From: Clostridiales bacterium
GTDB taxonomy: Bacteria; Bacillota; Clostridia; Lachnospirales; Lachnospiraceae
Assembly (NCBI GenBank): GCA_015655565.1
Contig: JAATEU010000102.1
Coordinates: 1-12,378, forward strand
DNA: 12,378 nt
Reading direction: 5' to 3'
The position numbers and the translations under genes were made by a program. Shown here one piece after another: positions 7,256 to 12,378 of this stretch. How positions within the stretch are numbered: the first letter of the stretch is position 1; the number at the start of each line of letters is the position of its first letter. The notes beneath the pieces were generated by a model, which was not told where the DNA came from, ran no database searches, and saw only the letters and a program-made list of their open reading frames with translations.

Positions 7256-8146
7256 ATGTTATTTGGTGCATTAGAAGCCGGCGGTACTAAAATGGTACTG
7301 GCTATTGGCAATGAAAACGGCGAAATTCTTGAACAGGTTTCAGTTCCTACGGAAACCCCTTCTATTACAATTCCTAAAATTATTGATTATTTTAAAGGAA
7401 AAGATATTGCGGCACTTGGAATTGCTTCCTTTGGTCCCATCGATTTAGATAAAAAATCAAAAACTTACGGATATATTACTTCTACCCCTAAATTAGCCTG
7501 GGCTAATTGCGACTTGGTCGGCAATATGAAAAGTGCCCTGTCCGTTCCCATTGGTTTTGATACGGATGTTAACGGCTCAGCCCTTGGGGAAGCAACCTGG
7601 GGAAGCACAAAAGGATTAGACTCCAGTATATACATAACCATCGGGACCGGTATAGGTGTAGGTGTTTATCAAAACGGAGGATTATTGCATGGAATGCTTC
7701 ATCCGGAAGCAGGCCATATTTTACTCACCAAACATCCGAAAGATACTTTTGAAGGTGTATGCCCCTATCATCCGAACTGCCTGGAAGGGTTAGCCTCAGG
7801 TCCATCCATAGAAAAACGCTGGGGTAAAAAAGCCGTTGAATTAAAAGACAATCCTGAGGTATGGGAAATAGAAGCTTATTATATAGCTCAGGCACTCGTA
7901 AGCTACATTTTAACCCTGTCCCCTCATAGAATCGTATTAGGCGGCGGCGTCATGCATCAGGAACAGCTTTTTGCTCTTATACGCCGGAAGGTTTCCGAAT
8001 TACTAAACGGTTATATCCGGACACCCCAGTTAAATGATTTAGACCACTATATTGTTTCGGCTGCCTTAAATGATAACCAGGGAATTATGGGATGTATCCA
8101 ATTAGCAAAAATGGAATTGCAAAACCAATCATACCGGTTCGGATGA
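7256..8146 (+). CDS. scrK: Fructokinase, ROK family
   Basis: A 296-residue cytoplasmic sugar kinase that would phosphorylate fructose to fructose-6-phosphate with ATP. It has the N-terminal phosphate loop (GALEAGGTK, 4-12), the catalytic region FDTDVNGSALGE with D104, the second phosphate motif TIGTGIGVGV (about 128-137), and a zinc site typical of ROK proteins: H154, C169, H172 and C175 in the HPEAGH and CPYHPNC stretches. It resembles Bacillus GmuE/YdhR and ScrK-type fructokinases. The ATG at 7256 is preceded by GGAGG (7243-7247) at 8 bases. An in-frame ATG at 7241 overlaps that site and is rejected. It stands alone, with no transporter or sucrase next to it, so fructose specificity comes from family resemblance only. 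Confidence 0.88.
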   Translation: MLFGALEAGGTKMVLAIGNENGEILEQVSVPTETPSITIPKIIDYFKGKDIAALGIASFGPIDLDKKSKTYGYITSTPKLAWANCDLVGNMKSALSVPIGFDTDVNGSALGEATWGSTKGLDSSIYITIGTGIGVGVYQNGGLLHGMLHPEAGHILLTKHPKDTFEGVCPYHPNCLEGLASGPSIEKRWGKKAVELKDNPEVWEIEAYYIAQALVSYILTLSPHRIVLGGGVMHQEQLFALIRRKVSELLNGYIRTPQLNDLDHYIVSAALNDNQGIMGCIQLAKMELQNQSYRFG

Positions 8147-8159
8147 AGTTTTGAACTTA

Positions 8160-8235
8160 AAAAATCTGCAGGTATAAAAAAATATATACGGCTTAAGCTT
8201 AAGCCGTATATATTTTTTTATACCTGCAGGTTTTT
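8160..8235. terminator. Bidirectional terminator: long palindrome with no loop
   Basis: Positions 8166-8229 form a perfect 64-base palindrome (two 32-base arms, zero spacer, centre CTTAAG|CTTAAG). It extends to 8160-8235 with a single T/G (wobble) pair at 8165/8230. It sits between the convergent fructokinase and DUF951 genes. The outer ends are an A-tract and a T-tract, so each strand gives a stem followed by U residues. With no unpaired centre the RNA loop must form by melting the central CTTAAG repeats. Confidence 0.8.
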
Positions 8236-8255
8236 ATGAACTAAATTGTCTGCTG

Positions 8256-8447
8256 CTATCCCTGCTGCTCCTTTTTTATGATTTGTCTTATATTTTTTTC
8301 CGCTTGTTTTCTTGGTATCATAATTTGATGACCGCAGCCCTGGCATTTCAAACGAAAATCCATGCCCACCCTTAAAACCTCCCACAGGCTGCTTCCACAG
8401 GGATGTTGTTTTTTAAGTTTTAATATGTCACCAATTTGTATATCCAT
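8256..8447 (-). CDS. DUF951 family protein (small Cys-containing, YyzM-like)
   Basis: A 63-residue protein with the full DUF951 pattern: a KK-x-HPCGS-x-x-WEVLRVG stretch (C17 in HPCG), then CQGCGH (C35, C38) and IPR. Three conserved Cys and flanking His suggest metal binding. No function is established for the family. The start is supported by a GGAG site just upstream of the ATG at 8447. It converges on the fructokinase gene and shares its palindromic terminator. Full length for the family. Confidence 0.85.
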   Translation of the reverse strand: MDIQIGDILKLKKQHPCGSSLWEVLRVGMDFRLKCQGCGHQIMIPRKQAEKNIRQIIKKEQQG

Positions 8448-8547
8448 TTTATTCTCCTCTTTTCCATTCTTTTCTTTTTATTATTTGAATATTTATATAT
8501 TAATTAAAAATTATTAAGATTTTTTATATAAAACAAAAAATTACCCC

Positions 8548-8576
8548 TTGCATTTTAATACCGCATGATGTAGTAT
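8548..8576 (+). promoter_or_regulatory. Probable promoter of the hemolysin III-family gene
   Basis: TTGCAT (8548-8553), a 17-base spacer, then TAGTAT (8571-8576). The predicted leader is about 120 bases and AT-rich. I see no hairpin or operator in it. The 258-base region between the DUF951 and hemolysin III genes (8448-8705) holds nothing else I can identify. Confidence 0.5.
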
Positions 8577-8705
8577 GTCTATATAGTTGATATAGTTTTA
8601 AAAGCCACTTCATGCATTTCCCATGACTAATTACTAATGAAACTAAAAAATTTACAAATAATAGAACAATAAACAAATCATCTATATCAGAAAGGATTAA
8701 TTATT

Positions 8706-9377
8706 ATGGTAAAAAAAGTTATGAATCCCAAGGACCCCGGTAGTGCAATTACACATTTTATTGGTATGCTTATGGCTATATTTTCCGCTCTTCCTTTATT
8801 AATGAAAGCAGCCAAAGCCCCGGATACGGTACATTTTATTTCACTGGGCGTTTTTGCCCTAAGCATGATATTATTATATACTGCAAGCACAGTATATCAT
8901 ACCTTTGATTTGTCTGACAAGATTAACCGCCGTTTAAAAAAATTTGATCATATGATGATTTTTATCCTTATTGCAGGTACTTATACCCCTGTATGCTTAA
9001 TTGTTTTAAACGGTCCGGTGGGTATTGGGCTATTAATTCTGATATGGAGTATGGCTCTTTTCGGAATCTGCCTGAAAGCCTTTTGGGTATTTTGTCCGAA
9101 ATGGGTATCCTCCGTAATCTATATCGCCATGGGTTGGACCTGTATACTGGCTTTCTCCCCTTTGCTTAATGAAATGCCTGCACAAGCTTTTAACTGGCTG
9201 CTCGCCGGCGGCATTATTTATACGGTGGGCGGCGTAATCTATGCATTAAAGCTCCCGATATTTAATGGAAAACATAAAAATTTCGGCTCCCATGAAATTT
9301 TTCATTTATTCTGCCTGGGTGGAAGTGCCTGCCATTTTATTCTTATGTATCAATTTATTGCAACTATGCCAATATAA
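8706..9377 (+). CDS. Hemolysin III / PAQR-type integral membrane protein (YqfA-like)
   Basis: A 223-residue protein with seven predicted membrane helices, the usual size for the family. Conserved sites are visible: S61-x-x-Y-H65 in TASTVYHTF, D81-H82 followed by IFILIAGTYTP, and C-terminal H196, H200 and H210 in GSHEIFHLF and ACHF. In eukaryotic PAQR relatives the equivalent Ser/His/Asp set binds zinc and gives a hydrolase-like site. The bacterial proteins have been linked to membrane lipid homeostasis, and 'hemolysin' is largely a historical name. AAAGGA precedes the ATG at a normal distance. The next gene (perR-like) has its own promoter 6 bases after this stop codon, so cotranscription is possible but not needed. 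Confidence 0.9.
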   Translation: MVKKVMNPKDPGSAITHFIGMLMAIFSALPLLMKAAKAPDTVHFISLGVFALSMILLYTASTVYHTFDLSDKINRRLKKFDHMMIFILIAGTYTPVCLIVLNGPVGIGLLILIWSMALFGICLKAFWVFCPKWVSSVIYIAMGWTCILAFSPLLNEMPAQAFNWLLAGGIIYTVGGVIYALKLPIFNGKHKNFGSHEIFHLFCLGGSACHFILMYQFIATMPI

Positions 9378-9383
9378 TATACC

Positions 9384-9412
9384 TTGACTTAATTCATTTA
9401 ATATGATAGTAT
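9384..9412 (+). promoter_or_regulatory. Promoter of the perR-type gene
   Basis: TTGACT (9384-9389), a 17-base spacer and TAGTAT (9407-9412). The start point would fall near 9420, inside the inverted repeat at 9414-9432, so a bound repressor would block transcription directly. Confidence 0.7.
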
Positions 9413-9413
9413 T

Positions 9414-9432
9414 AATAATAATTACTATTATT
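9414..9432. promoter_or_regulatory. Candidate PerR/Fur-type box upstream of perR
   Basis: AATAATA (9414-9420) and TATTATT (9426-9432) are perfect 7-bp arms around ATTAC. Read as a 7-1-7 site, TAATAAT-T-ACTATTA (9416-9430) has one mismatch between halves and resembles the PerR box. The 12-mer ATTACTATTATT (9421-9432) recurs in the rubrerythrin operator at 10059-10070. Confidence 0.65.
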
Positions 9433-9443
9433 TGAGGTGAATT

Positions 9444-9839
9444 ATGGCAAATATGAAATATAGCCGTCAGCGCGAATCCATTAAAGAATATCTGGCCCAT
9501 ACCAGAGAGCATCCCACTGCAGACATGGTATATATAAATATACGGGAGAAATATCCTAATATAAGTTTAGGAACCGTATACCGTAACTTAAACCTGTTAG
9601 TTGAGCAAGGCGAGATCATAAAGCTTTCACCCGGCAACGGCAGTGACCGGTTTGACGGCAATTCCATGCCGCATTATCATTTCCTTTGCACAGAATGCTC
9701 CTGTATTCAGGATCTTGACATCGCCCCGGGAGTTCTTGACCATATTAATCTAATAGCAGGGGCCGGCTTTGATGGTGAAATCCGGGGACATTCCACTTTC
9801 TTTTACGGAAAATGCGCAAAATGTAAATCCCGTAACTGA
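9444..9839 (+). CDS. perR: Fur-family peroxide regulator, PerR type
   Basis: A 131-residue Fur-family repressor that in known PerR proteins binds DNA with Fe2+ or Mn2+ and loses binding when peroxide oxidises its metal-ligand histidines. Every diagnostic position of Bacillus PerR is present with an offset of 14: H23 (H37), D71 (D85), H77 and H79 (H91, H93), and D90 (D104, the Asp that favours PerR over Fur, which has Glu). The structural zinc Cys4 site is C82/C85 with C124/C127. The winged helix occupies about 1-70. GAGGTGA precedes the ATG. The promoter is overlapped by a PerR-like box (autoregulation), and the downstream rubrerythrin promoter carries a related, longer site, supporting a peroxide-stress regulon. 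Confidence 0.93.
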   Translation: MANMKYSRQRESIKEYLAHTREHPTADMVYINIREKYPNISLGTVYRNLNLLVEQGEIIKLSPGNGSDRFDGNSMPHYHFLCTECSCIQDLDIAPGVLDHINLIAGAGFDGEIRGHSTFFYGKCAKCKSRN

Positions 9840-9884
9840 TATTTATTCTAATTATATAGGCTTGCAATCCAAAAAGTCATATAC

Positions 9885-9963
9885 AAAAAAGAGTCTGTTT
9901 TAAACCTACCGTTTATGTTCCCTGCAGATTGCAGGACATTAACTTTGAAACAGACTCTTTTTT
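9885..9963. terminator. Terminator-like structured element between perR and rubrerythrin
   Basis: A perfect 16-base inverted repeat (9885-9900 with 9948-9963), extendable to 20 pairs with one G-T, has an A-tract at the left and a T-tract at the right, so it can act on both strands. Inside, TAAAC (9901-9905) pairs with GTTTA (9911-9915), and CCTGC (9921-9925) pairs with GCAGG (9931-9935). The alternative is a three-way junction instead of one hairpin. The most likely role is ending perR transcription. Confidence 0.65.
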
Positions 9964-10016
9964 CTATTTGATGTAATCGGTATAAATTCCATTTGAAAAA
10001 ATATTTAAATAAAGTA

Positions 10017-10045
10017 TTGACAAATCATAAAGATTGAATTATTAT
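10017..10045 (+). promoter_or_regulatory. Promoter of the rubrerythrin gene
   Basis: Perfect TTGACA (10017-10022), a 17-base spacer and TATTAT (10040-10045). The operator-like palindrome at 10042-10074 overlaps the -10 box and the predicted start point. This is the strongest -35 on the plus strand, fitting a gene that is highly expressed once derepressed. Confidence 0.7.
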
Positions 10046-10074
10046 AATAACAGTAACCATTACTATTATTATAA
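10042..10074. promoter_or_regulatory. Extended PerR-type operator of rubrerythrin
   Basis: A 33-base palindrome: TTATAATAA (10042-10050) mirrors TTATTATAA (10066-10074), and inside it AGTAA (10052-10056) mirrors TTACT (10060-10064) about a CCA centre. Only the pair 10051/10065 is mismatched. The outer arms resemble PerR box half-sites. It shares a 12-mer with the perR promoter box. Length suggests more than one dimer could bind (inference). Confidence 0.7.
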
Positions 10075-10106
10075 AATCATTGAAAAGAAAAAGGAGAGCA
10101 TTAATT

Positions 10107-10649
10107 ATGAAAAAATTTGTATGTCAGGTATGTGGTTATGTTCATGAAGGAGATTCAGCACCGGAAGCATGTCCAATCTGCAAAGCATCGGCTTCCAAGT
10201 TTGCCGAACAATCCGGAGAACTTAACTGGGCGGCAGAACATGTTGCAGGTATTGCCCAAGGTGTCAGCGAAGATATCCTAAAAGACTTAAGGGATAATTT
10301 TAGCGGTGAATGCTGCGAAGTCGGCATGTATCTTGCTATGGCCAGAGCAGCACACAGAGAAGGATATCCTGAAATCGGTATGTACTATGAAAAGGCTGCT
10401 TATGAAGAAGCTGAACATGCTTCAAAATTTGCCGAATTACTTGGTGAAATTGTTTCAAACAGCACAAAGAAAAATCTTGAATTAAGAGTAGCCGCTGAAA
10501 ATGGTGCTACCGCAGGCAAATTTGACCTTGCTAAACGTGCGAAGGCTGCTGACCTGGATGCAATCCATGATACGGTCCATGAAATGGCAAAAGATGAAGC
10601 AAGGCATGGCAAAGCATTTAAGGGATTATTGGATCGCTATTTCGCATAA
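10107..10649 (+). CDS. rbr: Reverse rubrerythrin (rubredoxin domain N-terminal)
   Basis: A 180-residue cytoplasmic non-haem iron protein that reduces hydrogen peroxide (and supports oxygen removal) using electrons from NADH via rubredoxin partners in anaerobes. A rubredoxin-like Fe(Cys)4 domain comes first, C6-x2-C9 and C22-x2-C25, followed by a four-helix diiron domain with E68 and two E-x-x-H motifs ending at H104 (EEAEH) and H167 (DEARH). This domain order is reversed from classical rubrerythrin and matches the clostridial enzymes known to be under PerR control. AAGGAG (10091-10096) precedes the ATG at 10107. A start at 10080 would lie before that site and is rejected. No terminator is visible after the stop, and the next sequence is a broken gene on the other strand. 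Confidence 0.94.
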   Translation: MKKFVCQVCGYVHEGDSAPEACPICKASASKFAEQSGELNWAAEHVAGIAQGVSEDILKDLRDNFSGECCEVGMYLAMARAAHREGYPEIGMYYEKAAYEEAEHASKFAELLGEIVSNSTKKNLELRVAAENGATAGKFDLAKRAKAADLDAIHDTVHEMAKDEARHGKAFKGLLDRYFA

Positions 10650-10977
10650 TCTGATTGGGGTAATAGGGTTGTTGCCTCTCAGGATACTCTGTGCCCACCA
10701 ACATCCAACCAGGGAATAGACCCCGGAAAGACAATGAGGCACATGCCGCAATAATAAAGAAAAAATCAACCATTACGTCTAAAACTGCTCCAGTGCCGGT
10801 CTGAACATCATATTTGCGTGCCAATTTTCCATCAAGATAATCTGACACCGCTATCAATGCGAACAATGTAATACAAGGCAAAAATGGGTTAACTTTGAAC
10901 AGCAACATCGTACGGAACATAAGGGTGAGCGGCACCCGTGATAATGTCAGCGCATTTACCAAAACAACTCTAATCAC
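10618..10977 (-). pseudogene. CDP-alcohol phosphatidyltransferase, 3' part missing
   Basis: From a GTG at 10977 the frame encodes 119 residues. The complete family signature is present: D46-x2-D49-G-x2-A-R-x8-G63-x3-D67-x3-D71, the metal and CDP-alcohol site of PgsA-type phospholipid synthases. These enzymes are usually about 170-200 residues with six membrane helices. Here hydrophobic sequence stops at about residue 94 (FPGWMLVG), and the remaining 25 residues are polar, unlike the family, and run 32 bases into the end of the convergent rubrerythrin gene. I conclude the 3' part was lost by deletion near 10650-10695, so the product is probably inactive. GGGGGTGG upstream of the GTG could serve as a ribosome site. 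A short functional form is possible but unlikely. Confidence 0.7.
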
Positions 10978-11000
10978 TTGATGCCACCCCCATTCTTATG

Positions 11001-11200
11001 TCAGTTTGCAAAAGAAACTTCTACTTTTTTAAAAATTAAAGTAGTTAACCAAAAGCCAATACCAAGAACAACAACCACACCTGAAGCAAACACCCATAGC
11101 GGCATATGGAATCCATATAAATAAGCAAAGAAACGGCTGTTACCATAACACAACTAACAGTAGCCGGTGGGGGAACGTACCCCAAATCTTGGGCCTGCTC
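11001..11200 (-). pseudogene. Frameshifted remnant of a small membrane protein, unrecognised
   Basis: Two overlapping minus-strand frames read like parts of one protein. The upstream frame gives QAQDLGYVPPPATVSCVMVT then AVSLLIY. About 11113-11125 the sense seems to pass to another frame, which continues GFHMPLWVFASG, a hydrophobic Val/Gly/Leu stretch and KKVEVSFAN to a TGA at 11001-11003. A one-base deletion would join them. I cannot name the family. The FHMPLWVFASG stretch faintly recalls acyltransferase-3 proteins but the rest does not. No start codon with a ribosome site is evident; the left boundary is a stop codon, the right boundary is approximate. The stop lies 24 bases before the GTG of the phosphatidyltransferase fragment, as in an old operon. 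Confidence 0.35.
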
Positions 11201-11210
11201 TCTACAATTC

Positions 11211-11554
11211 TTATTTTGTTGGGGTTTTCATATGCTGAATAAGAACCCATAAACAATAAATTCCACAAACCAGCAGAATTATATCTTCATACGCAGTTAC
11301 AAAAATGCCTTTATCCCAGTATAGTCCCCAGATTGTCATCAATGCAAGCAAAATTTTATCTTTATGCCCATAACAATTGTAAATCTCAATACTTAAACTA
11401 ATGACCAGACACGGCATGATATAAACAACAAGTTGAGGGAATGAATGTCCTGACAATAGTGAGATAAACGGATAAGCAATGACTAAACCAGGCAGAAACC
11501 ATTGGAATTTATTAAAACCACGAAAATCATATTCCAAAAAGCTTGTGCGTCCAT
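11211..11554 (-). pseudogene. DUF6064-type membrane protein with internal deletion
   Basis: From an ATG at 11554 with a good GGAGG site the sequence reads MDAQAFWNMI, the usual opening of DUF6064-type membrane proteins, but that frame stops soon after. A second frame, open from a TTG at 11567 to the stop at 11211, encodes the C-terminal half of the same kind of protein: AYPFISLLSGHSFPQLVVYI, MPC, LLALMTIWGL and YEDIILLVCGIY, with three to four membrane helices. The middle of a protein of about 200 residues is absent, and start and end are in different frames. I therefore read one gene that lost a central piece around 11510-11540. The family name is from memory. Function is unknown. A shorter expressed 118-residue protein from the TTG is possible but that codon overlaps the ribosome site. 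Confidence 0.6.
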
Positions 11555-11631
11555 TTCTATCCTCCAATACAAGATTATATATCTCCGATTTACAGAAGTG
11601 TGTGCAGCAGTTAATCCATCATGGAGGATTT

Positions 11632-11970
11632 TTATTTTATTCTTTGTCCGCCAAAAGCATGAATTGTGCGAGTTCCAGCTTTACATCTTCCGCTCTGAAC
11701 TGTACCTTTCGGTATAAAAAGCTCATCTCCTGGATTCAATACAGTTTCAATTCCATTTATAACCACCCAGTATCGGCCGCTTATACACAGCATATATTCA
11801 TCGAAATCATGACAATGTTCTGCTGACGCTCTGTCCTCATAGCAAGTCCAAAACGCCATTTGGCTTCCATCATTAGCGGTATAATAATATCCGTCAATAT
11901 CCTTTGTATTCTGCTGAGAACTGTCTATATGATTCAATACGGCTTTCATAAAATCAGGAAAATCCTTCAT
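11632..11970 (-). CDS. Small single-domain cupin protein
   Basis: A 112-residue beta-barrel cupin. Motif 1 is AEHCHDFDEYMLCISG, with H52, H54 and E58 as expected metal ligands. Motif 2 is NPGDELFIPKGTVQSG, where the usual metal-binding His is Gln (Q92, codon CAG). The ending GTRTIHAFGGQR is typical of a clostridial cupin group whose function I do not know. The chosen ATG at 11970 has GGAGG (11983-11979) exactly 8 bases upstream. A TTG at 11985 overlaps that site. The protein appears complete, unlike the genes downstream of it. Enzymatic or sugar-binding roles are both possible for cupins. Confidence 0.78.
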   Translation of the reverse strand: MKDFPDFMKAVLNHIDSSQQNTKDIDGYYYTANDGSQMAFWTCYEDRASAEHCHDFDEYMLCISGRYWVVINGIETVLNPGDELFIPKGTVQSGRCKAGTRTIHAFGGQRIK

Positions 11971-12006
11971 ACCGCTTGCCTCCAACTTTTTAAATTATCT
12001 GCATTA

Positions 12007-12015
12007 AGTATATCA
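12007..12015 (-). promoter_or_regulatory. Possible extended -10 promoter of the cupin gene
   Basis: On the minus strand TGATATACT (12015-12007) fits an extended -10 element (TGn-TATAAT, 5 of 6). No strong -35 is present. It lies just past the terminator of the upstream gene and about 37 bases before the cupin ATG. Confidence 0.4.
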
Positions 12016-12031
12016 TAAGAACAGTAAAAGC

Positions 12032-12066
12032 AAAAGAACCCAAATCACGAGAGTTCAAGTCCTTTT
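12032..12066 (-). terminator. Terminator of the YcxB-like gene
   Basis: Minus-strand RNA can fold 12066-12054 with 12044-12032 into a 13-bp stem containing several G-U pairs and a 9-base loop, ending in GGUUCUUUU and a further U-rich stretch. It lies about 50 bases past the YcxB-like stop codon. Confidence 0.6.
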
Positions 12067-12113
12067 GATTAAAATTTGTTTGTCAAGTTCGCATGAGCTC
12101 ATTTTACGAGATG

Positions 12114-12378
12114 TCACCTTGACTGAATAAAGGATTTGAATTCTTCAAAGGTTCCGAGTGTAAAGGTATCCGGATTGGTAATGATTGCATTGTTTTTTCC
12201 AAACATAAGTACATATGAATGCTTCAAAGAATATACTTTCAGTATCTGTGCGTATTCTATGGTCAGAGAGAATGCCCCCTCCGAAATGGAAATGCTGTCG
12301 CCGAATTGCACAACCGTTTCAAATTTTTTGTCATTATGAATGCGTCTGTCACTTTCCTTTAACTGCTTTAGCATAAGC
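12114..12378 (-). CDS. YcxB-like C-terminal domain protein, partial (runs off right edge)
   Basis: About 87 codons of an open frame enter from the right edge and end at TGA (12116-12114). The sequence matches the pattern of YcxB-like proteins: a beta-strand-rich domain (VVQFGDSISISE, then LTIEYAQILKVYSLKHSYVL) closing with TFTLGTFEEFKSFI, where the family normally has a G-x-x-EEF-x-x-F/L ending. Full proteins usually have two membrane helices before this domain, which would lie outside the window. The frame is open at the edge, so the ATG at 12374 is probably internal. The function of the family is unknown. Confidence 0.6.
   Translation of the reverse strand, partial: LMLKQLKESDRRIHNDKKFETVVQFGDSISISEGAFSLTIEYAQILKVYSLKHSYVLMFGKNNAIITNPDTFTLGTFEEFKSFIQSR

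Noticed and set aside
9885..9963. Possible hammerhead-type ribozyme because of the three-way junction and a GAAAC sequence
   Set aside because: The required CUGANGA core is absent and the junction strands do not fit the fold.
11479..11826. Plus-strand open frame of 115 codons across the DUF6064 remnant and cupin gene
   Set aside because: Antisense to two recognisable minus-strand proteins; its translation has no family features.
1..12378. CRISPR array, defence island, integrase, transposase or phage genes
   Set aside because: No regularly spaced repeats and no such protein families appear in any frame.

Overview
The window looks like chromosomal DNA from a low-GC, anaerobic Gram-positive bacterium of the Clostridia, most likely Lachnospiraceae. 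This is inferred from A+T-rich intergenic DNA, strong GGAGG-type ribosome sites, a DUF6171-type fragment, a DUF951 protein, and a PerR plus reverse-rubrerythrin pair typical of anaerobic Clostridia. I see no insertion sequence, phage gene, CRISPR array, tRNA or rRNA.

Layout. Positions 1-71 hold the start of a small Cys-rich DUF6171-type gene (minus), followed by a structured inverted-repeat element (203-316). Next is an intracellular GH51 alpha-L-arabinofuranosidase (371-1843, minus) with a clear promoter. Then comes a malate-use locus: malic enzyme (3390-4568) followed by a 2-hydroxycarboxylate transporter (2021-3337), both minus. A CitA/DcuS-type sensor kinase (4748-6319) and its CitB/DcuR-type regulator (6378-7064) are divergent from them on the plus strand. 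The logic is: sense an external C4-dicarboxylate, import malate, decarboxylate it to pyruvate. The arrangement matches the known mae clusters of lactic acid bacteria. A ROK fructokinase (7256-8146, plus) faces a DUF951 gene (8256-8447, minus) across a loopless palindrome that serves as a two-way terminator.

A hemolysin III/PAQR-type membrane protein (8706-9377) comes next, then an oxidative-stress pair: a PerR-type Fur-family regulator (9444-9839) and a reverse rubrerythrin (10107-10649). Both have recognisable promoters, each overlapped by an AT-rich inverted repeat sharing a 12-base core. This suggests PerR represses itself and rubrerythrin.

From 10650 to about 11567 the minus strand is a graveyard of broken membrane-protein genes: a CDP-alcohol phosphatidyltransferase with its 3' part gone, a frameshifted membrane ORF, and a DUF6064-type gene with an internal deletion. 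They are followed by an apparently intact cupin gene (11632-11970, one expected metal His replaced by Gln) and the C-terminal part of a YcxB-like gene that runs off the right edge.

I found no convincing wholly new system. The most interesting items are the mirrored PerR operators, paired inverted repeats in the malate control region, unusually built terminator-like structured elements, and the gene-decay island.
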